Shown here in pieces: positions 20,598-29,094 of a stretch of DNA of 64,000 nt. The DNA is taken from assembly GCF_026262505.1 (NCBI RefSeq), contig NC_067208.1, positions 6,333,962 through 6,397,961 on the forward strand, written 5' to 3'. How positions within the stretch are numbered: the stretch's first letter is position 1; each line of letters opens with the position of its first letter. The notes beneath the pieces are model-generated. The model made no database searches. It was not told the DNA's origin and worked only from the letters and a program-made list of their open reading frames with translations. The stretch comes from Trichomonas vaginalis G3 (lineage: Eukaryota > Parabasalia > Trichomonadida > Trichomonadidae). The position numbers and the translations under genes were made by a program.

Positions 20598-20972
20598 ATG
20601 GAAGGACTCGGAATGCCAGAAGGATTTGACGAGGCAGTTTACCTAATTGAAATTAACGAGCTTGTTAAGCAGTACTTGCGCAAGGTCATGAAGCCCAAGG
20701 TCAAGTTCACCACTATTTCTGGAAGGTCTACACTTCAGCTCGAGACTTCGACTGGAATTCCAATTGAGGTACCAGACGGGACAGCCTACGACGACATAAA
20801 GGACGCCAAAAGAGAAGCTCTTCTCAAGTTCTTTGCAAAGCGCCCATGGATACAACTTCCAAACAGAGAGAGTCCAATTCCACGAATTATACAAATTCTC
20901 AGAGCACTGTTCCACTTCTCTGGTCAACCATTCTACATAACCTGTGAAGGCGACATCCAACCAGTTCAGTAA
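20598..20972 (+). CDS. Maverick 1: hypothetical protein (MEGLGMPEGFDEAV)
   Basis: This frame of 124 aa starts from the ATG at 20598; a second ATG at 20613 is also possible. The product is compact: a helix (ELVKQYLRKVMKPK), a beta-rich middle (VKFTTISGRSTLQLETST) and a helix (AYDDIKDAKREALLKFFAKR). The layout is loosely like a double-stranded RNA-binding fold, without clear signature residues. The codons are richer in G and C than those of its neighbours, suggesting a different origin or expression level. The function is unknown. Confidence 0.6.
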   Translation: MEGLGMPEGFDEAVYLIEINELVKQYLRKVMKPKVKFTTISGRSTLQLETSTGIPIEVPDGTAYDDIKDAKREALLKFFAKRPWIQLPNRESPIPRIIQILRALFHFSGQPFYITCEGDIQPVQ

Positions 20973-21108
20973 ACCTTAACGTTTAACTTCACTTTTTTAT
21001 GTTTTTTGTGAAAGTTTTAAAATAAATTGTTTTCGAGAGTTTTAGACCATGTTAGAAAAGTGGTTAGAAAACGTGTTAGATCTAACATGCTAACATAAAC
21101 ATTATTTT

Positions 21109-21969
21109 TCAATACTTTTTCAGCACTTTTCCGTAGTTATATATGAAAGACAATTCGAGATAAAAGTCATAGTACAATGGAATAATATGTTGCACACCAT
21201 TTGTTGTGAACCAAACTTGAAAGTCAGAGAAACTGTTACTAGGTGGTTCGTAGAATTTAGAAGCAAAGTCATAAAGGTCCTTACCAATACATAGAAAACT
21301 ATTGTTGCTTGAACTGAAACTTGCATGACACATAACATTTTGAGGGTCAAACACGTTTCTATAAACTGTCAAATCTGCTGGTGGAAGTATAAATTTAAAT
21401 GGACCATCTGGTGGTAATGGTTCGTTCTGGTTTAGTAACCGAAGAAATTGTGCCCAAGAACGTTTGTCTACTCCCCAAAATAAAAACTCTGTATCTCTTG
21501 GAGGGTTAATTTCAATCTTTTGAAATGAAACGGTGGAGTTCATCTTGTCATATTCTAGTTTCAGATAGTATGTTCCATTTAGTAAAGAGTCGTATTTTTC
21601 TTGAAATTCCCAATAATATTTGTTCATTTGAGTTTGAAAGTCATTTAGAGTTTTCTCAAGACTTTCGTCTGAACGAACTGTAAAGATTCTCATTTCGTCA
21701 AATTTGTCTATTAGACCATCAGAACCTTTATACTGCCCATGAAAATATACTGCGAACATAAATGCGTTAGTTCTATTTGAAAACAAAACTCTTCTAAATC
21801 CTATTGCCTTTGCATCTGAAGGACTTTGAAGCCAACGAATTGGATAGTCAAACCTGTATGCTCGGGATGAAATTTCTTCATCTGAAATAGTCCTACCAGC
21901 ATTTGTAAAGATATAGTCTAACGGTTTTGTATCTGCTACTTTTGTTCTTTGTTTTTCAACCTGAAGCAT
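21109..21969 (-). CDS. Maverick 1: structural-candidate protein, family S
   Basis: This frame of 286 aa starts from ATG at 21969 and is preceded by ATATATTTTTACATATATTAA. It is beta-rich. A conserved N-terminal signature, YRFDYPIRWL then AKAIGFRRV, recurs in three other genes of the window (26999, 35165, 51401). The C terminus FQVWFTTNGVQHIIPLYYDF also recurs. One copy is next to an integrase/fibre block and another next to the packaging ATPase. It may be a capsid or vertex protein, but this is inference from copy number and context. Confidence 0.65.
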   Translation of the reverse strand: MLQVEKQRTKVADTKPLDYIFTNAGRTISDEEISSRAYRFDYPIRWLQSPSDAKAIGFRRVLFSNRTNAFMFAVYFHGQYKGSDGLIDKFDEMRIFTVRSDESLEKTLNDFQTQMNKYYWEFQEKYDSLLNGTYYLKLEYDKMNSTVSFQKIEINPPRDTEFLFWGVDKRSWAQFLRLLNQNEPLPPDGPFKFILPPADLTVYRNVFDPQNVMCHASFSSSNNSFLCIGKDLYDFASKFYEPPSNSFSDFQVWFTTNGVQHIIPLYYDFYLELSFIYNYGKVLKKY

Positions 21970-21994
21970 TTAATATATGTAAAAATATATTGTT

Positions 21995-22579
21995 TTAAAA
22001 TGGTATGCCATATAGCTTCTTGAATTTGTTAAGAAGTATTTGAACGTATTTTCCATCTGTATCTCTAGTGTTTACATAAGCATAGCCCGCCTTAGTAAAA
22101 TATACTTGTAATTTCCTATAGTTTACGCCGGTATAAAAGTAGAAAGAGTCTTGTTCTTCGCTATAGTAGTAAAACTCAAACGTATGCTTGCCATAGTCTG
22201 TAATTTCAATTGTTTCATCTTCTAGTTCGTCGACAAATTCGAATACAATATCTCCAAATTTGCCTTTGTTCTTATTGTTTTCAGAACGAGTGACCCAACG
22301 TAAGTTTTCAAGTCTATTGTCGTTTCTTATATGGTTTATATGGTCTACAAAAGGTAAATTGTTAGGATTCAGTATAAAATGAGTTGCAATGACAACATGT
22401 TTAAGATAGTGTTTTCCACCCATCTTCATAATAGCATATCCGTCATTTCGCTCCCATTCGCTTAAAACTCTTTTTGTCTTTTTGTTTCTGACTTCAAATG
22501 ACTCACAACAGTGAATTTCATATTTCTCATCTAACAAACAAGTTTCCCAACGGTCTTCTCCAACAAACTCAGCGTACAT
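21995..22579 (-). CDS. Maverick 1: HNH endonuclease with extra C-terminal domain
   Basis: This frame of 194 aa starts from ATG at 22579 (MYAEFVGEDRWETC). It has an NUMOD4-like start and an HNH core: LPFVDHINHIRNDNRLENLR with the motif D-H-I-N-H and the LRWVTRSENN tail typical of HNH_3 homing-type nucleases. Residues about 125-190 form a separate domain (IEITDYGKHTFEFYYYSEE) that is also found alone in the Maverick 2 terminal-repeat gene at 31556. It likely cuts DNA. Confidence 0.8.
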   Translation of the reverse strand: MYAEFVGEDRWETCLLDEKYEIHCCESFEVRNKKTKRVLSEWERNDGYAIMKMGGKHYLKHVVIATHFILNPNNLPFVDHINHIRNDNRLENLRWVTRSENNKNKGKFGDIVFEFVDELEDETIEITDYGKHTFEFYYYSEEQDSFYFYTGVNYRKLQVYFTKAGYAYVNTRDTDGKYVQILLNKFKKLYGIPF

Positions 22580-22624
22580 TTCAAATAAAATAAAAATGTC
22601 ACTTTTTTAAAATAAATTTTTACT

Positions 22625-22870
22625 TCATGCAATGTTTAACACATCGAAAGGCATGTCCATAAGACGTTCTTCTTCTAACCTCTCTAGTCTGTTTGGATAA
22701 TTGGCACGTGCTGTTTCCAAATCCATTTCGTAGCGAAGACCAGACAATTTGTCATAGACTTTTATGGGTCTTCCCTTCCTATATTTAAAATTCTTCGAAA
22801 CTCTCCAACCATATCTTTGCAACTCTGCTTTTATTCTAGCAGACTTTCTATCCATTCTATATGGGGGCAT
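22625..22870 (-). CDS. Maverick 1: small basic protein (81 aa)
   Basis: The ATG at 22870 follows an ATTTTTTTATTTTTATAAAA box. It starts MPPYRMDRKSARIKAELQRY, is strongly basic through residue 40, and then becomes acidic. It resembles a small DNA-binding or core protein in composition only. Confidence 0.5.
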   Translation of the reverse strand: MPPYRMDRKSARIKAELQRYGWRVSKNFKYRKGRPIKVYDKLSGLRYEMDLETARANYPNRLERLEEERLMDMPFDVLNIA

Positions 22871-22899
22871 TTTTATAAAAATAAAAAAATATTTTTTCT

Positions 22900-23483
22900 T
22901 TACTTTACATAACCGCCTGCTGCCATAAGTCTTTGACGCCAACCCATACCAGCTAATGAAGGTTGACTTGGTTTAGTTTCCAAACTAAACTTTGGTTTTG
23001 GTTTATCTTCAGTTTTTGGTTTTTCTTCTTCTATCGGTTTTTCGTCACTTTTCGGTTTCTCTGACTTTACCTCACCTGCAGGAACAGTTGTGTCGTCAAC
23101 ATCTTCATAAATATCATATGCCATTTGTTTTTGTTTTCCTTTCAACTTTTTGTGTTTGTTGTAAAGTTTAGAATATTTCGACTCTAAGTCAATGAGATGT
23201 TCTATAATGAACTGTTGGTCAGTGAAGTAAACTTTTCCATCTGTTGTCTCGAAAGCTCCTTCAGACTTCAATATTTTATTTGTGAGAGTCTGTTTCTTTT
23301 TGAGATACTAGCCGTTCCATTTTTATGAAAAGTGACTTTGTAGTTAGGGTTTGTATTTCCAGACCTGGCACTTTCTATTATTGAATTTTTCTCTTCATCT
23401 GTAAGTTCTTTGACAGGTTTTGACAATGGTTCTGAACTTTTTGTTTGTGGTGTCAAATCTACCGTTTCAACTTCTTCGGTCAT
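22900..23483 (-). pseudogene. Maverick 1: Lys/Glu/Pro-rich gene with a KDG-type motif
   Basis: It starts at the ATG at 23483 (MTEEVETVDLTPQTK). YKVTFHKNGTASISKR corresponds to YYVSQSKDGKIYVRKRK in Maverick 2 (34403-34834). The downstream part is disordered (EKPKTEDKPKPKFSLETK) and ends GMGWRQRLMAAGGYVK. Fossil, not open throughout. Confidence 0.45.
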
Positions 23484-23502
23484 TTCATCTCAGTAAAAAA
23501 TT

Positions 23503-23655
23503 TTAGTTTGGTTTGTTTTCAACTGGTTGTTGTTGTTTTTTAAGTCGGTCTAAAACTTCCTGAGGTATAGGAAGAACTTGACAAACACGTTGTGTAACTG
23601 CTGGAAGCCGACAAATCCATCTTGAACCCATTTGTCTCAATGCTGTATTGTTCAT
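23503..23655 (-). CDS. Maverick 1: small protein (50 aa)
   Basis: This short complete frame is MNNTALRQMGSRWICRLPAV and onward, ending in a Lys/Gln tail. The sequence before its ATG (CATTTCATCTCAGTAAAAAA on +) is the same as before the gene at 23483, so both probably use the same start signal. The function is unknown. Confidence 0.55.
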   Translation of the reverse strand: MNNTALRQMGSRWICRLPAVTQRVCQVLPIPQEVLDRLKKQQQPVENKPN

Positions 23656-23674
23656 TTCATCTCAGTAAAAAACT

Positions 23675-24076
23675 TTACATTCCCCACGTTTGAGGCGGTT
23701 GAGGTTGGTTATTGTTTACCCATTGTTGTGCATGGTTATATCCTCTGTTAAAGAATCTTTCACCTTGGTCCATATAGTGTCCTGCTTGGTTATAGTAGTC
23801 ATTTGCTTTGTTATAGTAGTTTCCTGCTTGTCTTCCTACATTGTCCATCCATCCTTGAACTTTTCCTCTTGTTTCAGGATTTGGAATAAGATTTGTTGCA
23901 TCTCGTGCTACATCCCAACCTTTCTGTACAGTTTGTATAATAGGTTGTGCTTTCTCTTTAAGTATACCTAATGTACTCAAAATCTTCCTTCCAACTCCAA
24001 ATACACCTCTAGCTATTGTTCCCACTGCGGGCAAAAATCTGGATGCAACTCCTGCTAATGCGCCAAATAAACCCAT
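23675..24076 (-). CDS. Maverick 1: amphipathic virion-type protein
   Basis: This frame of 133 aa is MGLFGALAGVASRFLPAVGT and onward: a glycine-rich amphipathic start, then Tyr/Asn/Gln-rich repeats (YYNKANDYYNQAGHYMDQGE). A glycine-rich amphipathic N-terminal helix is reminiscent of adenovirus protein VI and similar membrane-active virion proteins. The gene order (next to fibre and integrase) and analogues at 27799-28095 and 52508-53035 support a structural role. There is no sequence proof. Confidence 0.5.
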   Translation of the reverse strand: MGLFGALAGVASRFLPAVGTIARGVFGVGRKILSTLGILKEKAQPIIQTVQKGWDVARDATNLIPNPETRGKVQGWMDNVGRQAGNYYNKANDYYNQAGHYMDQGERFFNRGYNHAQQWVNNNQPQPPQTWGM

Positions 24077-24093
24077 TTCTTATGGGTTAAAAA

Positions 24094-25052
24094 ATGACGA
24101 ATCCAAACAAGGACCCCTATGTTTCTAAAGCGACAAAGAAAGCACTCATGGTAAAAATCTTTAGTTCAACACCAAATGCTTGGTTTATGGATATCTTGGA
24201 AAACATTCCGAGAGTTAGAACAGATGAACCACCATACTGGCTAATATTTGTCGGTCAAAACACAAGATACTGTGAAGCCATACCATTACAGTCCAAAAAT
24301 ATTTTAGATGTGAAAACTGCTTTGACAATATTCGTTGACAAATACCATCCAACAAAACTGACATCTGACTGTGAAAGTTCTTTCAAATCAGATGATGTAA
24401 AAAACTATCTGCGTTCAAAAAATGTAAACCAATATTTCATTGTCGACCAAAACCATTCTGCTCTTGGTGTCATTGACGGTTGTATAAAATGTTAAGAGAC
24501 TTAAACCAACCACAAGGTGGTGAAGCAAATGAAATGTCATATGACGACAAATATAGACACTTCTCCATGGCAAAGATGAGACAAGTTTTAAATATTTACA
24601 ATAGCCGTAAACAAAAAGGTTTGGGAAACCACTCCCCCGAAGAAATGAAAAACAACCCTGACTTAGAGAAAGACTATATATTTAATAATTTAGTCAAAAG
24701 AGACAAACAAGAAAGAATGCCGGGCTTCAAACTTCAGAAAGGTGACAAAGTAAAAATAGAAATACCTAAACGCGACCCATATGAAAATACTATTGACTAT
24801 GACAACAATGGGAACCCGACAGGTACTCACATTCGTGTTCGTAAAAATAGAAGAAAGTATACAAGAGAATATTATGAAGTTTTAGGCAAACATGGCAAAA
24901 TGTACACACTGCAAGCAGAAGATAAAACTACTATTGTCAGACCTCGTTTCAAACTTGTCAAAGTTCAAGGTGGTATACTTTCAAAGACAGTTCCTAACAA
25001 ATATAAGACAACTCCTGACGAATATGCTAAAGAAGTTGAAAATGACGACTAA
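24094..25052 (+). pseudogene. Maverick 1: Maverick-type integrase region
   Basis: This fossil integrase has a core with AWFMDILENIPRV, KLTSDCESSF and a downstream RDLNQPQGGEAN region. The C-terminal domain (LQKGDKVKIEIPKRDPYEN and YEVLGKHGKMYTLQAED) is of the SH3/chromo type. It matches the layout of the Maverick 2 integrase at 44295-45380. It would insert the element's ends into host DNA with a 6-bp stagger. Broken. Confidence 0.75.
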
Positions 25053-25636
25053 GCAATTCTATACCATGCGTAAACTGTCATGTAAGGTGGCATGTATTCT
25101 TTACTTTGTCCCGTTGTTTGCGTATATCCTGAAACGAAATGTGTATGGTTTCCTTCTCCCTGAGTGTCACTCCAGTAACAATTTATAGCAAACTTAACGT
25201 CGTCTTTAACATCATATCCTTTACCTTTTGTCATTCCTGACCAATCCCAATATCTATGCTTATGCCAACCTGCTTGAGATGTACTTAAATCTATGTAGTG
25301 ACTGTGTGCAGGTAAATTTTCACCTGAAATCGTTTTACTTCCACCTGTTTCCTTTGAAGAGTTTGCACAATACAAAAACCTGTCGACTATTTGTTCCCAT
25401 GCACCAACACCAAACATTACTTGAGGACCTCTTGCTTCCATAGATGTATAAATAGAACCTACTGGGTTCATTAAATCAAACATATGAGATATTATAGGAT
25501 TGTCTCTTTTGAACTTAAAATATAGTGCAACTATTTCAGGTTTCTTCTGGTTTGTGTCAGAATATTTTTTATAATATAATCTTATGTTTTCAGGGTAGGT
25601 AAAATCTTGACTATAATATTTATTTCTGTTCTTCAT
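25049..25636 (-). CDS. Maverick 1: fibre tip, phage tail-collar-like
   Basis: This frame of 195 aa contains GSIYTSMEARGPQVMFGVG, WEQIVDRFLYCANSS, ENLPAHSHYIDLST, GNHTHF and the ending YMPPYMTVYAWYR. This His-rich pattern with a terminal MPPY-TVYAW is that of phage tail-fibre collar/receptor-binding domains. It overlaps the integrase end by 4 bp on the other strand and lies directly downstream of the shaft gene at 25646-26980. It is probably a receptor-binding appendage of the ancient virus-like particle. Confidence 0.7.
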   Translation of the reverse strand: MKNRNKYYSQDFTYPENIRLYYKKYSDTNQKKPEIVALYFKFKRDNPIISHMFDLMNPVGSIYTSMEARGPQVMFGVGAWEQIVDRFLYCANSSKETGGSKTISGENLPAHSHYIDLSTSQAGWHKHRYWDWSGMTKGKGYDVKDDVKFAINCYWSDTQGEGNHTHFVSGYTQTTGQSKEYMPPYMTVYAWYRIA

Positions 25637-25645
25637 AATAGTATA

Positions 25646-26980
25646 CTATTCTCGTTTTTTTATTGCATTATATCTTTTATATCTATAATAATCTAAATAT
25701 AATGTTAGCTTTTGTTCATCTACATGTGGTGTTCTGACGTCATCTCCATAGTCATAATAATATGGTGCTGGAGCTGGGTCAGGCAATGTCATATCTGTCA
25801 TTTCATAAACTCTTAAATATTTCTTTTGTTCGTCTCCATATAAGTTTAAGTAGCAGTTGTTGTCTAATGGAACTTTAACTTGTGTACCATCATTCTTTTT
25901 ATAGCTTACATACATTTCATTGTTATTTTTCGGAATGAGTTTATACCGTGTACCATTTTTTAAGGAATGTACAAACTGCCATCTAAAATATTTATTTTCT
26001 TCATTGACAGAAAAGTCACCAACAATAGTTTCAATATTTTTTGTTCCTATCAAACTTTGGTATATTTCATTGACATATGTTTTATCTGCTTTCTTTTCAA
26101 GGCTAACGTTTAAGTCTGTAATATTTGCAATGGTATGTGTATGTCCAACGGCACTTTTCCTGTTTAAGGTTTCTTGTAAGTTTGTAATATTTGCAATGGT
26201 ATGTGTATGTCCAACGGCACTTTTCCTGTTTAAGGTTTCTTGTAAGTTTGTAATATTTGCAATGGTATGTGTATGTCCAACGGCACTTTTCCTGTTTAAG
26301 GTTTCTTGTAAGTTTGTAATATTTGCAATGGTATGTGTATGTCCAACGGCACTTTTCCTGTTTAAGGTTTCTTGTAAGTCTGTTATTTCAGATATAGAAT
26401 GTGTATGAGTCTTATTTGCTTTTGTCTCTAATGTTTCTTGTAAGTTTGTAATATTTGCAATGGTATGTGTATGTCCAACGGCACTTTTCCTGTTTAAGGT
26501 TTCTTGTAAGTTTGTAATATCAGATATAGAATGTGTATGAGTCTTTTTAGAATATTCGTTTTCAGCTCTCGTCACTTCACTTGACATTTTATTGTCAACA
26601 TATGTTTTGTCTGCTAGTTGAGGATGAGTATGTTCTTTTGTTGCATAAGCATTGTTAGCTCTTTCTTCTTCTTTTGCTATTGCATCGTCTACATATTCTT
26701 TGTCAGCTTTGTTGTCAACATCTGTTTTCAAAAGAAGTTCATTTATAGGTTTCTCGTTTAAAGTTCCTTTTGTTGGATTTATACAGACAGTATGGTTCTT
26801 ATTGTCTTGAAATAGAAACTCATCTGTCATTGGGTTTAATGTCAGTTTTAAGTTTCCTTCTTTCAATGACTCAGATATCTTAGAATAGTTTGAAAAGTTT
26901 GTTGTGTTCTTATTTAGAGCTTGCATAATGAGTTGTCGGTTGTGTTGTATTTCTCTCATAGACGCTGTTTCATTTGACAT
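25646..26980 (-). CDS. Maverick 1: fibre shaft with HTHTI repeats
   Basis: This frame of 444 aa starts from ATG at 26980. After an N-terminal anchor region come repeats of about 23 aa with ITNLQETLNRKSAVGHTHTI (about seven units, 26095-26580). Four consecutive 69-bp units are identical at DNA level. HxH-type repeats form metal-bound trimeric shafts in phage fibres. Recent unit duplication is evident. Confidence 0.7.
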   Translation of the reverse strand: MSNETASMREIQHNRQLIMQALNKNTTNFSNYSKISESLKEGNLKLTLNPMTDEFLFQDNKNHTVCINPTKGTLNEKPINELLLKTDVDNKADKEYVDDAIAKEEERANNAYATKEHTHPQLADKTYVDNKMSSEVTRAENEYSKKTHTHSISDITNLQETLNRKSAVGHTHTIANITNLQETLETKANKTHTHSISEITDLQETLNRKSAVGHTHTIANITNLQETLNRKSAVGHTHTIANITNLQETLNRKSAVGHTHTIANITNLQETLNRKSAVGHTHTIANITDLNVSLEKKADKTYVNEIYQSLIGTKNIETIVGDFSVNEENKYFRWQFVHSLKNGTRYKLIPKNNNEMYVSYKKNDGTQVKVPLDNNCYLNLYGDEQKKYLRVYEMTDMTLPDPAPAPYYYDYGDDVRTPHVDEQKLTLYLDYYRYKRYNAIKKRE

Positions 26981-26998
26981 TTTTATTCTAGATAAAAT
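26981..26998. promoter_or_regulatory. Bidirectional promoter box
   Basis: Only 18 bp separate two divergent start codons. They read TTTTATTCTAGATAAAAT, close to a palindrome, so each strand offers a TTTTAT(C/T)-type box just before its ATG. Confidence 0.6.
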
Positions 26999-27846
26999 AT
27001 GCTTTCAATAGAAAAAGAAAATTCAAGAGTTGCTACAACTAAACCATTAGATGAACTTTTTACTAATGTCGGTCAAAAGTTTGAGACAGAGACCGTAAAG
27101 CATGAAGGCTATCGTTTTGACTACCCATTAAGATGGCTAAGAGACCCATCTGTCACAAAAGCTATTGGCTTTCGTAGAATGAAGTTCATTTCAGAAGCCA
27201 TACATGGTTTCCCATTTACGGTCGGTTTTGAAGTTCGATACTATAACAAAGAAAAACGTATGTATGAGAAATTTGAACAGGGAAAACTTTTACAAGTTAG
27301 TTTGCTTGTAAACTTAGAAACAACTCTTCAAGCTTTTCAAGAAAAAATAAACAATATCTATATCGAATATGCAAACCAGTATAACATTGACGAAGGAGAG
27401 TACCATCTCGATATATTTATGACAGGAAAAATGCAACTGTTAAAATCAATAGAATAGAAGACCTTGGAGAAAACGTTTATATTTCTACAAAATATAACAA
27501 CTTGGCATGGTATAGATTTATGAGGATGTTAAATCAGCCTGCAGCATATCCAGTACACCCAGACTTTTATGAAGTCGAAAACCCTAATGGAACATATGAA
27601 AATGTTTTCGACCCAGCTGCTATTATTGTTCATGCTTCATTTTCTGGCGCCCAAAACTCTTTCTTATGCTTGGCAAATGACTTTTACGAAAAACCTACAA
27701 AGTTATACGAACCACCAAGTGGAAGTATTTCAGACTTTCAAGTATGGTTTACTACAGATGGAAGAAAAAGAATAATTCCATTATACCATGCGTTTTACTT
27801 AGAACTTAGTTTCATATACAACTACTATCGAACGGTAAAAATATAA
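26999..27846 (+). pseudogene. Maverick 1: second family S gene
   Basis: This fossil paralogue of 21109-21969 has YRFDYPLRWL and TKAIGFRRMKF at the start, and FQVWFTTDGRKRIIPLYHAF at the end. Two such genes in one element imply related but separate roles. It is not open throughout. Confidence 0.65.
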
Positions 27847-28095
27847 TTTTTTAATATACCGGTTGTGGTGTTGGATTGGTTGCCAACTAGACTGTGGTGC
27901 AGGTTCAGGCTGTTGTATAACAGGAGCTTGTTCTTCTGGTTCAGGGTCTTTAGGTATAATACCAACAAACTGACCTACTCTTTTACCAATATTTTTGACT
28001 CCGTTCCAAATTCCTCTTCCTACGGTTTTTATTCCATTCCATATACCTCTTCCAACTCTTCTGAAGAAGTTTCCAATACTACTGAAGAAACCCAT
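27799..28095 (-). CDS. Maverick 1: short amphipathic protein (MGFFSSIGNFF)
   Basis: The start follows GATTTTTACATATAGTAAA. Repeated amphipathic units GRGIWNGIKTVGRGIWNGVK are followed by a Pro/Gln/Glu tail. The N terminus looks membrane-active, like lytic peptides of small DNA viruses. The last residues run into the neighbouring gene on the other strand, so the true end may be near 27855. Confidence 0.5.
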   Translation of the reverse strand: MGFFSSIGNFFRRVGRGIWNGIKTVGRGIWNGVKNIGKRVGQFVGIIPKDPEPEEQAPVIQQPEPAPQSSWQPIQHHNRYIKKLYFYRSIVVVYETKF

Positions 28096-28113
28096 TTTAC
28101 TATATGTAAAAAT

Positions 28114-28476
28114 CTAATGTCCGCCTAGTCTTTTGCGTTTCCTGTTGAGTTCCATAGCATTCTTTAACTGGAGCTCATACATTCTGTTTCTCCTCTGGTA
28201 GAAAACATATTCTGGGTCAACTCCTGTGTTCGCGTCATCTGCATAAAGTTGTTTATATCCCACTTCAGGGTTTGTATAAAACTCTTTCCATCTCATATTT
28301 GCATACCATGGTGGCAAACCTAACGCAGCGTCATTTGACATGGCAGTTTGCATTTGTACATCTGTTGGCACTTGACCATAGTTTGCCATTGCAGTTTGTA
28401 TTCTAACTTCATTTGGAATATTCTCTGGGTTTGGTTGTCCAGGTTGCTGTGCATTCGCTAAGTTCTGTGCGTCCAT
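28114..28476 (-). CDS. Maverick 1: hypothetical protein (MDAQNLANAQQ)
   Basis: This frame of 120 aa is preceded by ATATTTTTATCTAATATTAA. It has an internal duplication (VRIQTAMANYGQVPTDVQMQ) and ends with a basic tail (NRKRKRLGGH). Unknown; the composition fits a small virion or assembly protein. Confidence 0.5.
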   Translation of the reverse strand: MDAQNLANAQQPGQPNPENIPNEVRIQTAMANYGQVPTDVQMQTAMSNDAALGLPPWYANMRWKEFYTNPEVGYKQLYADDANTGVDPEYVFYQRRNRMYELQLKNAMELNRKRKRLGGH

Positions 28477-28499
28477 TTAATATTAGATAAAAATATCTC

Positions 28500-28631
28500 T
28501 TACGAGTACATATACTGGACATTTGCAGGCATTGGTTCATCTTCATATTCTCTGTATTTTTCTGCCACGTCAAATAAATAAATGACACAATGGAAAAAAC
28601 CTAAAACAAGTAGTCCTATTTCAAACCACAT
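28500..28631 (-). CDS. Maverick 1: small single-pass membrane protein (43 aa)
   Basis: MWFEIGLLVLGFFHCVIYLF forms one membrane segment, followed by an acidic tail (VAEKYREYEDEPMPANVQYM). It overlaps the next gene's end by a few bases. The function is unknown. Confidence 0.5.
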   Translation of the reverse strand: MWFEIGLLVLGFFHCVIYLFDVAEKYREYEDEPMPANVQYMYS

Positions 28632-28850
28632 TTACTTACTAATAAAATTTCTTTGTTATGACACTTTCTCCGGTTTATAGGACCTCTCTCATATTCTATC
28701 TTGTCATATCTAAACTCATAGTCATGTATGTCCTCTAACCATCTCATAACGGTTTCCAAACCACTTTTATCGGATGTAAAGTAAAAGCATGGATGGTTAT
28801 GTAAAACGTCTAAAGTTTCTAAAGAGTCTCTCAAAGTATACTTCCTTGGA
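28616..28850 (-). CDS. Maverick 1: small gene reaching into the right terminal repeat
   Basis: An open frame without a clear ATG contains LETLDVLHNHPCFYFTSDKS and WLEDIHDYEFRYDKIEYERG. Its start would lie in or at the terminal repeat, as for the terminal-repeat gene of Maverick 2. It is tentative. Confidence 0.3.
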
Positions 28851-29088
28851 ACGCCCGTAACTTTTCCTGTAGCGACGTTAGACCCTTACTTGTCCGGACA
28901 AAGTTATACTATTTTGAGTGCTCTACAAAAAAGTCAACGGCGACGACTCTCAAAAATTTTTTATGGGCTAGAGGGCGCAACGCGCCTGGAAGCCCATCCC
29001 AAGAAAAAAAAAACTTCATTATACTAAACATCTTCAGGGCTAGAGGGCACGAAGTGCCTGGAGGCCCCACTACCTTTTTTTTTTTTTT
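28829..29088 (-). repeat. Maverick 1 right terminal inverted repeat
   Basis: This is the inverted copy of 4165-4420, ending CCCCACTACC and a T run. In the 60 bp nearest the element interior only two substitutions separate the copies. Confidence 0.9.
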
Positions 29089-29094
29089 TATTTA
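29089..29094. repeat. Target site duplication of Maverick 1, right copy
   Basis: TATTTA, identical to 4159-4164. Confidence 0.85.

Larger units (their letters stand above)
4165..29088. mobile_element. Maverick/Polinton 1 (fossil virus-like DNA element)
   Basis: This 24.9-kb element is bounded by inverted repeats of about 256-260 bp and a 6-bp target duplication. Its parts, left to right, are: a long Q-rich helical protein (+), major capsid region (+), second capsid-like region (+), superfamily 3 helicase region (+), packaging ATPase (+), KilA-N genes (-), repeat arrays, HNH endonuclease (-), small genes (-), integrase (+), fibre genes (-), and a paralogue of the 21-kb gene (+). No family B polymerase was found. 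It is broken, with roughly twenty breaks in the larger genes, although many small genes are open. The two terminal repeats differ at only a few positions, so insertion is probably recent. Confidence 0.9.

Noticed and set aside
20108-20629. Trp/Arg-rich frame on + over the Pro-rich gene
   Set aside because: Shadow of the Pro/Gln/Tyr-rich gene on - and of the 22-bp repeats.
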